Source of the DNA: Acidilobaceae archaeon
Lineage (GTDB): Archaea > Thermoproteota > Thermoprotei_A > Sulfolobales > Acidilobaceae
DNA length: 64,000 nt
Direction of reading: 5' to 3'
NCBI GenBank assembly: GCA_025058835.1
Contig: JANXEI010000002.1
Location: forward strand, 372,001 to 436,000
Shown here: piece by piece, positions 34,199-41,532 of the stretch
How positions within the stretch are numbered: the first letter of the stretch is position 1
Layout of the letters: each line of letters begins with the position of its first letter
Notes under the pieces: generated by a model
What the model saw: the letters and a program-made list of their open reading frames with translations, nothing else
What the model was told of the DNA's origin: nothing
Database searches by the model: none
Made by a program: the position numbers and the translations under genes

Positions 34199-34207
34199 GA
34201 TTTAAAG
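34199..34207 (+). promoter_or_regulatory. TATA box of the hyp operon
   Basis: GATTTAAAG lies 29-37 nt before the hypA ATG, with GCGGGGGAT as a weak ribosome binding site between. Divergent from the hydrogenase promoter. Confidence 0.55.
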
Positions 34208-34235
34208 ATCAGATACACTCATAGCGGGGGATAGC

Positions 34236-34619
34236 ATGCACGAGTTAGCTTTGGCAGAGGCCATAGTCTCGGCTCTTGTGAGCGAAGTAGCAAAAGGACA
34301 AAGAGTAAACAAAGTAGTAGTGCTCCTCGGGGAGCTGCAAAACCTCGATAGGGAGGCTATGGAACAATACCTCGAGGCGGGGCTGAAAGAGGCCAATTTG
34401 AACGTGAGAATGGAGATAAAGCAAGAGGAGGCCTCCTTCAGGTGCAGGAGATGTGGAGCCTCGTGGAGGTTGAGCGAGGCAAGGATCTCGCCAGAGGAGA
34501 GGGAGGCCATTCACTACCTCCCCGAAGCCGTTTACGCGTATGTGAGGTGCCCCAGCTGTGCAAGCCATGACTATGAAGTAGTGAGCGGTAGAGGAGCCAG
34601 AGTACTCTTGGAGGAGTGA
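34236..34619 (+). CDS. hypA: Hydrogenase nickel-incorporation protein HypA
   Basis: Nickel chaperone. It has 127 residues: the N-terminal MHELALAEA with the Ni-binding His2, and a zinc site made by CRRC (about residue 70) and CPSC (about 107) with an insert typical of archaeal HypA. Works with the MinD-type HypB encoded next, whose start overlaps by 4 bp. Confidence 0.96.
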   Translation: MHELALAEAIVSALVSEVAKGQRVNKVVVLLGELQNLDREAMEQYLEAGLKEANLNVRMEIKQEEASFRCRRCGASWRLSEARISPEEREAIHYLPEAVYAYVRCPSCASHDYEVVSGRGARVLLEE

Positions 34620-35350
34620 GACCCATGATGGATTTCAGGGCCCATAGAGTCAAAGAGCTGTTCAGGGAGGTTAAGACGTTCGCCGTCCTCAGCAGCAAGG
34701 GAGGCGTGGGCAAGACCACGTTCTCTGCAGTCCTCAGCATGCTGCTCGCAAAGGGAGGGGCCAAGGTAGCACTAGCTGATCTGGACCTCACGAACTCCAC
34801 GACGCAGCTCGTTCTCGGCGTTCACGCCGAGGGAGCTCCCGTGGAGGAGGGAAAGGGGTTCAAGCCCCTCAACGTCGCGGGGGTAAAGTTCGTGAGCCCC
34901 CTGCTCTTCACGAGAGGGAGGCCGCTGGCGCTGAGGGGATCCTCGGCCTCAGAGGCTTTGAGGGAGCTCCTAGTTGCGGCAGAGTGGGGAGAGCTGGACT
35001 TCATAGTGTTGGACATGCCCCCCGGCCTTAAGGACGAGGCTCTGGAGGTAGCAAGCCTAGGCGCAAGGCTAGTCGTCCTCACCACTCAAGATCCGCTCAG
35101 CCTCCATAGCGTTTCCCGGGCCCTTCGGTTCTTCAAAGAGGAGGGCGTTGAGAAAGTGGGGGTGCTCGAGAACATGGCGTACAGCGCTCCTCTCCTGAGG
35201 GAGGAAGCAGGGAGGTTGGGCTTCAAACATCTAGGCACCATAGGATTCGACAGAGAGCTATCTGCAGCCATAGGGAGGCCAGAGAGGATGATGAACACTA
35301 GCTTTGCGAGAGACGTGGAGAAAATCGTCCCCTCCCTCGTCGCGCTCTGA
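34616..35350 (+). CDS. hypB: MinD/Mrp-type ATPase acting as HypB
   Basis: A 244-residue P-loop ATPase with the deviant Walker A SSKGGVGKTT (about 26-35), LADLDLTN and VLDMPPGLKD (Walker B). It is not the GTPase HypB of bacteria; in Thermococcus a MinD-type ATPase serves as HypB, forms a complex with HypA and inserts nickel. The position directly after hypA indicates the same here. No histidine-rich tail. Start could be ATG at 34625 or 34628; the first in-frame start overlaps hypA by 4 bp. Confidence 0.88.
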   Translation: MRPMMDFRAHRVKELFREVKTFAVLSSKGGVGKTTFSAVLSMLLAKGGAKVALADLDLTNSTTQLVLGVHAEGAPVEEGKGFKPLNVAGVKFVSPLLFTRGRPLALRGSSASEALRELLVAAEWGELDFIVLDMPPGLKDEALEVASLGARLVVLTTQDPLSLHSVSRALRFFKEEGVEKVGVLENMAYSAPLLREEAGRLGFKHLGTIGFDRELSAAIGRPERMMNTSFARDVEKIVPSLVAL

Positions 35351-35360
35351 GGGGAACCTT

Positions 35361-35708
35361 GTGAGCAAGAGGGAGGACCTCATCAAGGCGCTCATAGAGC
35401 TCGTGAGAGGGGGCATGGCGGTGGAGGAGGCCCTGAGGAACTACGAGAGGGAGATTGCTGAGGCGTTCCTTGGCGAGGCGAGAAGGCAGCTGGAGGAGGA
35501 GCTCATGCGGACTTTCTACACAATAAGACGCCCTCCTCAGCCCTCTGCAGAGGAGCTAAAGGGGGAGATCGCTAAGGCTTTGGGATTGGAGGAGGCTGAG
35601 GACCTTCTTGACGGCCTCAGGAGAGCTCTACGTGGCAGTGAGGGCTCACGTGCTGAGCAGCTGCGGGAGGGGGCTCCTGAAGCTGCTGGAGATGGGGAGA
35701 CTCGGTAG
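35361..35708 (+). CDS. Small helical protein of the hyp operon, unknown function
   Basis: About 115 residues from GTG at 35361. Rich in Glu, Leu and Arg; residues 1-60 predict long helices (LIKALIELVRGGMAVEEALRNYEREIAEAFL) that could form a coiled coil, followed by PPQPSAEELKG and a charged tail. It overlaps the next gene by up to 77 bp, in another frame, which is large even for this genome; the last 25 residues look low-complexity and may be beyond a conserved domain. I do not recognise it. It probably has a structural or adaptor role in hydrogenase maturation, inferred only from place. Confidence 0.6.
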   Translation: MSKREDLIKALIELVRGGMAVEEALRNYEREIAEAFLGEARRQLEEELMRTFYTIRRPPQPSAEELKGEIAKALGLEEAEDLLDGLRRALRGSEGSRAEQLREGAPEAAGDGETR

Positions 35709-36036
35709 GTGCGAGATCGGGGAGGGGCTAACAGATCCTCTAACCATAGTATCTGAGGCAAGGGGCAGGAGCATCGTGATCGTTGGATGTTTGGAGGGAG
35801 AGGAGGAAAGGGTCAGAATCTATGAGGTGGAGCCAACTAGGGGGACGCCTGCATGGGAGGAGATCAGAGGGGACCTGCAGCTATCTCTCGGTGGCGATGT
35901 AGATGTAAGAGGGATAGCAGGCGTCCTAAGACTCTTCGCAGAAAAGCCGTATAGGGTGGTGGAGGTCGCGGGAGGAGAGGAGGAGAAAGTCTATAATGCT
36001 TCACTGAGAGCTCTGAAGGACATTTGCCTAAACTAA
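35632..36036 (+). CDS. Hyp-operon protein, possibly a degenerate maturation-protease fold
   Basis: About 134 residues from GTG at 35632 (GGAGAG 7 nt upstream; TTG at 35608 is an alternative). Not recognised with confidence. The central strand-like SIVIVGCLEGEEERVRIYEVEPTR resembles the TVIFIDAI...RLLKIEPERL region of the HycI-type protease at 40948 in the same operon, and order of strands is similar, but the GNP and DDG motifs that bind nickel are absent. It might be an inactive relative or a chaperone for the large-subunit tail. That relation is inference from reading two sequences side by side. Confidence 0.6.
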   Translation: MAVRAHVLSSCGRGLLKLLEMGRLGRCEIGEGLTDPLTIVSEARGRSIVIVGCLEGEEERVRIYEVEPTRGTPAWEEIRGDLQLSLGGDVDVRGIAGVLRLFAEKPYRVVEVAGGEEEKVYNASLRALKDICLN

Positions 36037-36047
36037 TATAGAACTAT

Positions 36048-36060
36048 CGTATATATCAAC
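36048..36060 (+). promoter_or_regulatory. Putative internal promoter before hypD
   Basis: CGTATATATCAAC about 45 nt before the TTG of hypD, in a 65-bp gap after the preceding stop. A strong ribosome binding site, AGGGGAGGT, lies at 36092-36100. Suggests that hypD onward can be transcribed separately. Confidence 0.5.
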
Positions 36061-36101
36061 TTGATAAAAGTCTTGTAAACGAGGCAAGGTAAGGGGAGGT
36101 C

Positions 36102-37316
36102 TTGGATTCAAGGCTCGTAATAGAGAGCGTTTTCAGGGAGAACCGTGAGCTTGCGTATCAGCTAAGGGACTACATTGTAAGGATGCTCGAGAAACTCCAG
36201 GAGAGGTGGGGCTCACCTCCGCGCCTCAAGGTGATGGACTTCTGTGGAACGCACGAGTGGACCATAACCCACTACGGCATAAGGAGCCTCCTCCCCAAGA
36301 ACCTCGAGCTCGTTGCTGGTCCGGGCTGCCCGGTCTGCGTGACCCCTTCCCACGAGATTGAGGCTGCCATTCGCCTTGCGTTGGACGGCATCACGGTGTA
36401 CACCTACGGAGACTCTTACAGGCTGAGGACCGTGAAGCCTGTGAGGGGCGCCTTTTCTCTCGCAGAGGCAAGGGCCCTAGGGGGGAGCGTCAAGGTGGTA
36501 ACGAGCATATATGACGCTATATTCGACGCAGAGAGGCATGGCAAGCCCTCTGTCTTCTTGGGCATAGGCTTCGAGACCGTGGCGCCAGGATATGCGCATG
36601 TGTTGCTTGGGCACCTCATGCCGAAGAACCTCCACCTGCTGAGCTTGGTGAGGCTCACGCCTCCTGCAATGTTCTACTCCCTCGGCATGCTGAGGGAGAA
36701 GCCGCCCGAGCCGCCTGTGATGGGCGTGATTGCGCCCGGGCACGTCTCCACGATCACGGGCGCTAAGGCGTGGGTTCCCGTGGCGGAGACCTTCGGCATT
36801 CCCGTTGTCGTAGCGGGCTTCGAGCCGATTGACGTGATGATGGCCATAGCACTTATACTCAGGCAGCTGCTCCAAGGGAGGGCAGAGGTAGAGATTGAAT
36901 ACAAGAGGGCGGTCACCTTTGACGGAGACCTGCGGGCCCAAGCTGCCATCTCGAGGGCTTTCCAGGTAGTAGACGCTGCATGGAGAGGCATAGGCTTCCT
37001 TCCACGCAGTGGGTACGAGATAAGGGAGGAGTACTCGGAGCACGATGCCAGAAAAGCTTACGGGATTCCGTCTATGAAGGTAGAGGATTGGAGAAAAGAC
37101 ATTCCGCCCGGCTGCAAGTGTGCCGAGGTCGTTCTCGGCAAGGCGAAGCCCACCGACTGCCCCTTGTTCCTTAAGAGGTGCTCCCCCAGCACCCCTTACG
37201 GCCCTTGCATGGTATCCATTGAAGGGACATGCGCGATCTGGGCGAGGTTCGGAGAAGGAGGTCTTACGGAGGAAATGGCAAAAGAGCTCGGACTTTTGCG
37301 GCCGGAGGGGCGATAA
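36102..37316 (+). CDS. hypD: Hydrogenase maturation protein HypD
   Basis: Iron-sulfur protein that with HypC assembles the Fe(CN)2CO unit. It has 404 residues. Conserved motifs: MDFCGTHEWTITHYGI near residue 47 (thiol and His), GPGCPVCVTP near 75, GFETVAPG near 156, APGHVSTI near 215 and the C-terminal cluster with CKCAEV, CPLFLKRCSPSTPYGPCMVS that ligates 4Fe-4S. The start is TTG at 36102, decided by AGGGGAGGT just upstream. Confidence 0.96.
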   Translation: MDSRLVIESVFRENRELAYQLRDYIVRMLEKLQERWGSPPRLKVMDFCGTHEWTITHYGIRSLLPKNLELVAGPGCPVCVTPSHEIEAAIRLALDGITVYTYGDSYRLRTVKPVRGAFSLAEARALGGSVKVVTSIYDAIFDAERHGKPSVFLGIGFETVAPGYAHVLLGHLMPKNLHLLSLVRLTPPAMFYSLGMLREKPPEPPVMGVIAPGHVSTITGAKAWVPVAETFGIPVVVAGFEPIDVMMAIALILRQLLQGRAEVEIEYKRAVTFDGDLRAQAAISRAFQVVDAAWRGIGFLPRSGYEIREEYSEHDARKAYGIPSMKVEDWRKDIPPGCKCAEVVLGKAKPTDCPLFLKRCSPSTPYGPCMVSIEGTCAIWARFGEGGLTEEMAKELGLLRPEGR

Positions 37317-37318
37317 GC

Positions 37319-37609
37319 ATGTGCTGGGGCGTGCCAGCAATAGTGACGAAGGTGATAAACGAGATCACTGCAGAGGTGGACTTCGGTGATGGGATGCCGA
37401 AAAGGGTAGTTCTCGGCATCTCAGCAGCAGACATTGAGCCCGGCGCGGCAGTGCTCGTGCACGCTGGAGTGATAGTCTCTCGGCTTTCTTATGAGCAGAT
37501 AGAGGACGTCATCAGGTACATAGAGGAGCTCGCAGCGATAGCGGGAGAGGCGCCTCCAGAGGACCTGATACGGAGGCTTCGGTCGCTGTTTCAGGAGGTA
37601 AAGAGGTGA
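37319..37609 (+). CDS. hypC: Hydrogenase maturation chaperone HypC
   Basis: A 96-residue chaperone that binds HypD and the large subunit through its N-terminal cysteine. ATG at 37319 gives MCWGVPA, with the essential Cys2, so the longer open frame to 37229 is rejected. OB-fold core: AEVDFGDGMPKRVVLGI and EPGAAVLVHAGVIVSRLS, followed by a C-terminal helix. It begins 2 bp after the hypD stop and is followed by hypE after 5 bp. Confidence 0.94.
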   Translation: MCWGVPAIVTKVINEITAEVDFGDGMPKRVVLGISAADIEPGAAVLVHAGVIVSRLSYEQIEDVIRYIEELAAIAGEAPPEDLIRRLRSLFQEVKR

Positions 37610-37614
37610 GGTGA

Positions 37615-38661
37615 ATGAAAGAGAAGTTCGTCAAGCTAGCCCACGGATCGGGAGGCGTAGAGATGCATGAGCTGGTGGAGAAGCTCATCATATCGAGGGT
37701 GGAGAAGAAGAGAGTAGAGGGGGGTCTCGGCATCGACTTCCCCGACGATGGGGCTCTCATCCCGATGGGGGACGGGAGATATCTCGTGATCTCCACTGAC
37801 TCTTACACAGTGAACCCCCCCTTCTTTCCGGGGGGGAACATAGGCACGCTGGCTGCGGCTGGCTCTATAAACGACGTCCTCATGATGGGGGGGACGCCTC
37901 TCGCCGCTCTCGATGCCGTGGTGGTGGAGGAGGGCTTTCCCGTGGAAGATCTCTCAACGCTCCTCGGCTCGATGATTGAGGTGTTCAGGAGCGAGAACGT
38001 AGCAGTCATCGGCGGCGATTTCAAGGTCATGCCGAAGGGAGCGGTGGATAAGGTAATAATAAACACAACTGTGCTGGGCGTGACGAGAACCCCCATAATA
38101 GATGTGCCAAAGGAGGGAGATAAGATCATCGTCAGCGGGCACGTAGGGGATCACGGCGCGGTCATCTTGTTGCTACAGATGGGCCTTGGGGAGAGGGTGG
38201 AGGAGCTCGAAAAGGGCTACCTGAAGAGCGACGTCAGGCCTCTTACGAAGCTCATGCTTCCTCTTGTGGACAAATATGCGGGGCACATCCGAGCAGCAAG
38301 AGATCCCACGAGAGGAGGCCTCGCGGGCGTCCTCAACGAGTGGGCTAGGGCAGCCGGAAAAGTCGTGGTGCTGGACGAAGCTAGGGTGCCCATGAGGAGG
38401 CCCGTGAAGGACTACGCAGAGATGCTAGGCGTAGATCCCCTCTACCTTGCCAGCGAGGGCGCTGCAGTGCTCTCCGTGGACCCCAGCGTGGCTGAAGAGG
38501 TGGTCGATTACATGAAAAGCCTGGGCTTCGGCGACGCTAGCATCGTAGGAGAGGTAAGGAGCAGCGAGAAGTACAAGGGCTATGTACTCCTGCGCTCCAC
38601 CATCGGAGGCTACAGGATCTTGGAGCCTCCCAGCGGGGACCTCGTGCCGAGAATATGCTAA
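37615..38661 (+). CDS. hypE: Hydrogenase maturation protein HypE
   Basis: Dehydrates the carbamoyl group donated by HypF to give a thiocyanate on its last residue. It has 348 residues of the PurM-like fold: KLAHGSGGVEMHELVEKLI at the start, LVISTDSYTVNP near 60, GSINDVLMMGG near 85 and GGDFKVMPKGA near 140. The C-terminus PRIC ends with the required Cys348. ATG start with AGGTGA upstream. Confidence 0.97.
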   Translation: MKEKFVKLAHGSGGVEMHELVEKLIISRVEKKRVEGGLGIDFPDDGALIPMGDGRYLVISTDSYTVNPPFFPGGNIGTLAAAGSINDVLMMGGTPLAALDAVVVEEGFPVEDLSTLLGSMIEVFRSENVAVIGGDFKVMPKGAVDKVIINTTVLGVTRTPIIDVPKEGDKIIVSGHVGDHGAVILLLQMGLGERVEELEKGYLKSDVRPLTKLMLPLVDKYAGHIRAARDPTRGGLAGVLNEWARAAGKVVVLDEARVPMRRPVKDYAEMLGVDPLYLASEGAAVLSVDPSVAEEVVDYMKSLGFGDASIVGEVRSSEKYKGYVLLRSTIGGYRILEPPSGDLVPRIC

Positions 38662-38670
38662 GGGGTCACT

Positions 38671-39207
38671 ATGCCAAGAGCTATGCTAGTCAAGGGTTAC
38701 GAGCTCGAAAGGGTAGGCGAGGTCGGCGTCAGGCTCAAGGGAAAGGAGGCCCTATGCATAGACTTTGACGGGAGAGGTTGCGATCATCACATCTTCACAG
38801 GGCTTCACTCCTCTGGCGCAAAAGGCGTTCGACTGCCACAAGAGTTGAGGCTAGGGGAGTTCAGCGTGAAGACTCTCAGCGCTTACAGCCGGGAAGACCT
38901 GGGGGTAGAGCCTCGGTACAAGAGGGGGGAGAGCGTGGGATACGTAGTGAGGGCAGGAGACCTTACCCTCTATCACCCTGGCGCTTCTGAGCTTGTGGAA
39001 GAGATGATCGAGGTAAGGTCATATAATGTCACGGTTATGATAGTTCCTCTAGGGGAAAAGGCTCTCACGCCCGAGGAGGCCTTTGAAGCTGTGAAGACCG
39101 TGAGGCCTGCTGTGGTAGTACCAATAATGGGCCGGGAGGAAGCGCAGAAGTTCAAGCTGCTCGCCTACCCCTACACGCAAGTTATCTTTCTCCACCCTCA
39201 GGGGTGA
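38671..39207 (+). CDS. Metallo-beta-lactamase-fold protein lacking its metal site
   Basis: A 178-residue protein whose strands and spacing resemble UlaG-like metallo-beta-lactamase-fold hydrolases: an N-terminal LCIDFDG strand, a DHHIFTGLHSSGAKGV block where HxHxDH should stand, VGYVVRAGDLTLYHPG where the family has YHAGD, TVMIVPLGEKALTPEEAFEA, and VVVPIMG where it has P(M)H. So nearly all metal ligands are replaced and a hydrolytic role is unlikely. It lies 9 bp after hypE and 4 bp before an acyl-CoA synthetase-like gene, also inactive-looking. A role linked to hydrogenase maturation is inferred from the operon alone. Confidence 0.65.
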   Translation: MPRAMLVKGYELERVGEVGVRLKGKEALCIDFDGRGCDHHIFTGLHSSGAKGVRLPQELRLGEFSVKTLSAYSREDLGVEPRYKRGESVGYVVRAGDLTLYHPGASELVEEMIEVRSYNVTVMIVPLGEKALTPEEAFEAVKTVRPAVVVPIMGREEAQKFKLLAYPYTQVIFLHPQG

Positions 39208-39211
39208 GAGG

Positions 39212-40993
39212 GTGAGCTACGTCGTCCCTCCCCTCATGAAGTACAACGTAGTTTCCCCCCAGGAGTACATGAAGTACCATGCAGAGAGCGTGAGGGAGAT
39301 AGAGAAGTTTTGGGCGGCCCAGGCCCTTCAGCTAAAGTGGACTAGGAGGTGGTCCCAAACTAGGGGAGGCGAGGGGTTTCACGCTCGTTGGTTTACGGAG
39401 GGACTCATAGATGCATATTATAACGTGATAGGGCGGCATCTCTCCCTAGGACTCGGGGACCGTCCCGCTGTGATCGTGGAGTGGGAGGACGGCACAGCAC
39501 AGGTTGCCACCTTTCTCGACCTCGACAGGGCTAGCAGGAGGGCAGCTAGCGTTATGCAGGAGCTGGGCGTGAGGCCTGGGGACTGGGTTGCGATACTAGC
39601 TCCTCAGTCCCTGGAGGCTACAGTTGCGCTTCTCGGTGCATTCAGGGTAGGTGCGGCTGTGGAGACCCTGTTCACGGGCTGGGGATGGTGGGAGCTGCAC
39701 AAGAGGTTGAGGAGGAGACAACCAAAGCTAGTGGTGGCGTTTGCTGAGATGCAAAGGAGGGGGAAGAAAATAGATCTGCTCAGCCCTCTCCTCCGAGCTC
39801 TGGAGAAACTTGACGAGAGGCCTGAGCTCTTCCTCGTGGGAGGATCGCATTCTCTCGGCAGACCTTTTGAAGACTTAGTGAGTGGCTCTCTCCACGAGTC
39901 TTCTTTGCCCTTCCCTGCCGATGGTCCGCTGGTGGGCTTTCACGCGGGTTATGAGGACGACTTCAGGCCTATAACTCACCCTGCGGGAGGATACCTCGTG
40001 CAGGTCAACGCCGTGAGCAGATGGGTCGGCATGAGGCCGAGGGATACGGTGTTTTGCACCGTTAGCCTTGGCTGGATCACCGGCGTGAGCCATTGCCTTC
40101 TTGGAGCTCTCATGGTGGGCTCTACAGCTCTCTTTTACAACGGCTCGCCCGACCAGCCCAGCTGGGAGAGATGGCTAGAGGTGTTGGACAACTATGCCGC
40201 GACCCTCTTCATCACCACCTCCACCGCGTTGAGGTTGTTGAAGAAGAACTTGGAGAGGGTGAAAGGTTACAATTTAGATGCGCTGAAGGCAGTGATAGTG
40301 ACGGGGGAGCCTCTGGAGGAGTCCCTCTGGAGGTGGCTCTACGCAGAGGTGGGGACTGGTTCCTCCCCTATGATAGACTCAGTGCCCGGGAGGACTGGCA
40401 GAATACCCGTCTTCAACACATACATCCAGACGGAGCTCGGCACTTTTGTCACCGGCAACCTGCTCAACCTCGCCTTTGCCCCCATACTTCCCGGCGCTGC
40501 CGGCCTACCGATATGGGGCTTCGACCTTGACGTGGTAGAGGAGGGGGGAAGGTCCCTGAGGGGTAAGAGAGGGAGGCTTGTGGTCAAGAAGCCGTGGCCC
40601 TCCCTCCCTCTCGAGCCCTTGCCTATGTGGGGAGAGTACTACGATGCAGGCGATGAAGCAGTTATGAACGAGGACGGGTACCTGACGGTGCTGGGAAGGG
40701 CTGACGGCGTCATAAAGACGAGCGGCTTCAGGCTGAGCCCGGGGGCCATTGAGGACGCGCTGGAGAGCGCCGGTAGGGCAAGAGGAGCCATAGCATTTGG
40801 GCTCCCCGACTCAACCAGGTTCGAGCTGGTGGGAGTGGCAATTGAGGACGGGGAACCTGAGGAGGTGAGGAGGGCAGTGCGGGAGCTGGTGGGACCGATA
40901 GCAGAACCGTCTTACATATCAAGGGAGACAGTGGAAGGTGACAAGAGGTGGGGGAGACGGCTGCTGAGGGAGAGGGCTGCAGCAGGACGCTAG
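39212..40993 (+). CDS. Acetyl-CoA synthetase-like protein with degenerate ATP loop
   Basis: A 593-residue member of the acyl-adenylate-forming family, aligned by eye to acetyl/propionyl-CoA synthetases over its whole length. Kept: CTVSLGWITGVSH, NTYIQTELG (as TWWQTETG), LPIWGFDLDVVEE, YYDAGDEAV and ADGVIKTSGFRLSPGAIEDAL. Lost: the phosphate loop YTSGTTGKPKG is replaced by GFHAGYEDDFRPITHP (about 242-256), and the C-terminal PKTRSGK with the catalytic lysine by GDKRWG (about 577-583). It therefore probably cannot make adenylates but may still bind CoA or an acyl group. It is in the hyp operon, overlapped by hycI by 46 bp. Start GTG at 39212. Confidence 0.82.
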   Translation: MSYVVPPLMKYNVVSPQEYMKYHAESVREIEKFWAAQALQLKWTRRWSQTRGGEGFHARWFTEGLIDAYYNVIGRHLSLGLGDRPAVIVEWEDGTAQVATFLDLDRASRRAASVMQELGVRPGDWVAILAPQSLEATVALLGAFRVGAAVETLFTGWGWWELHKRLRRRQPKLVVAFAEMQRRGKKIDLLSPLLRALEKLDERPELFLVGGSHSLGRPFEDLVSGSLHESSLPFPADGPLVGFHAGYEDDFRPITHPAGGYLVQVNAVSRWVGMRPRDTVFCTVSLGWITGVSHCLLGALMVGSTALFYNGSPDQPSWERWLEVLDNYAATLFITTSTALRLLKKNLERVKGYNLDALKAVIVTGEPLEESLWRWLYAEVGTGSSPMIDSVPGRTGRIPVFNTYIQTELGTFVTGNLLNLAFAPILPGAAGLPIWGFDLDVVEEGGRSLRGKRGRLVVKKPWPSLPLEPLPMWGEYYDAGDEAVMNEDGYLTVLGRADGVIKTSGFRLSPGAIEDALESAGRARGAIAFGLPDSTRFELVGVAIEDGEPEEVRRAVRELVGPIAEPSYISRETVEGDKRWGRRLLRERAAAGR

Positions 40994-41532
40994 TGATGGG
41001 AATAGGCAACCCCCTTTTCGGCGATGACGGGGTAGGGAGCTGCCTCGCGAGCGCTCTCTTTGAGTGTCACCAAGGGCTCAACGTGGAAGTTCGCGAGACT
41101 CTTGGTCTGTGGGAGATGGGAACCCTAAATGACTGGGAAACGGTGATCTTCATAGACGCGATCGGAGGGGACGCGAAGGCGGGGCCGAGGCTTCTAAAGA
41201 TAGAGCCTGAGAGGCTCCAAGAGGGAGAGGCGAGGGAGTTCCTTGGCTCCCTGGATCCTCACCGCGCGAGCCCCATCGCCCTCGCAGTCCTCTCTGCTGC
41301 CATAGGAACCTCCGCTAAGAGCTGGTACCTGCTCGGCGTTCCTGCAAAGTCGCTCGAGCCAAGCCGCGGCCTCTCCCTGGAAACCCTTGAGAACGCTTTG
41401 AGGGCCTCGCAGCTTCTCGAGAGGCTGCTGAAACGACTGGGTTGTCCCATTAGTTTAGATTTGAGGTGCGTCGAGGAGAAACTTAGAAAACTATGTTTAG
41501 ACGAGAAGTTTCGCGAGGAGGACGCTGCGTGA
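40948..41532 (+). CDS. hycI: Hydrogenase maturation endopeptidase (HycI/HyaD type)
   Basis: Cuts the C-terminal tail from the hydrogenase large subunit after nickel insertion. It has 194 residues with a short C-terminal extension beyond the usual 160. Nickel-sensing residues are in MGIGNPLFGDDGVG (the Asp of DDG pair region and preceding Asn-Pro), VIFIDAIGGD and DPHRASP. GTG at 40948 gives the N-terminal beta strand; starting at ATG 40996 would remove it. It begins inside the end of the acyl-CoA synthetase-like gene and ends in a GTGA overlap with the next gene. Confidence 0.92.
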   Translation: MGETAAEGEGCSRTLVMGIGNPLFGDDGVGSCLASALFECHQGLNVEVRETLGLWEMGTLNDWETVIFIDAIGGDAKAGPRLLKIEPERLQEGEAREFLGSLDPHRASPIALAVLSAAIGTSAKSWYLLGVPAKSLEPSRGLSLETLENALRASQLLERLLKRLGCPISLDLRCVEEKLRKLCLDEKFREEDAA

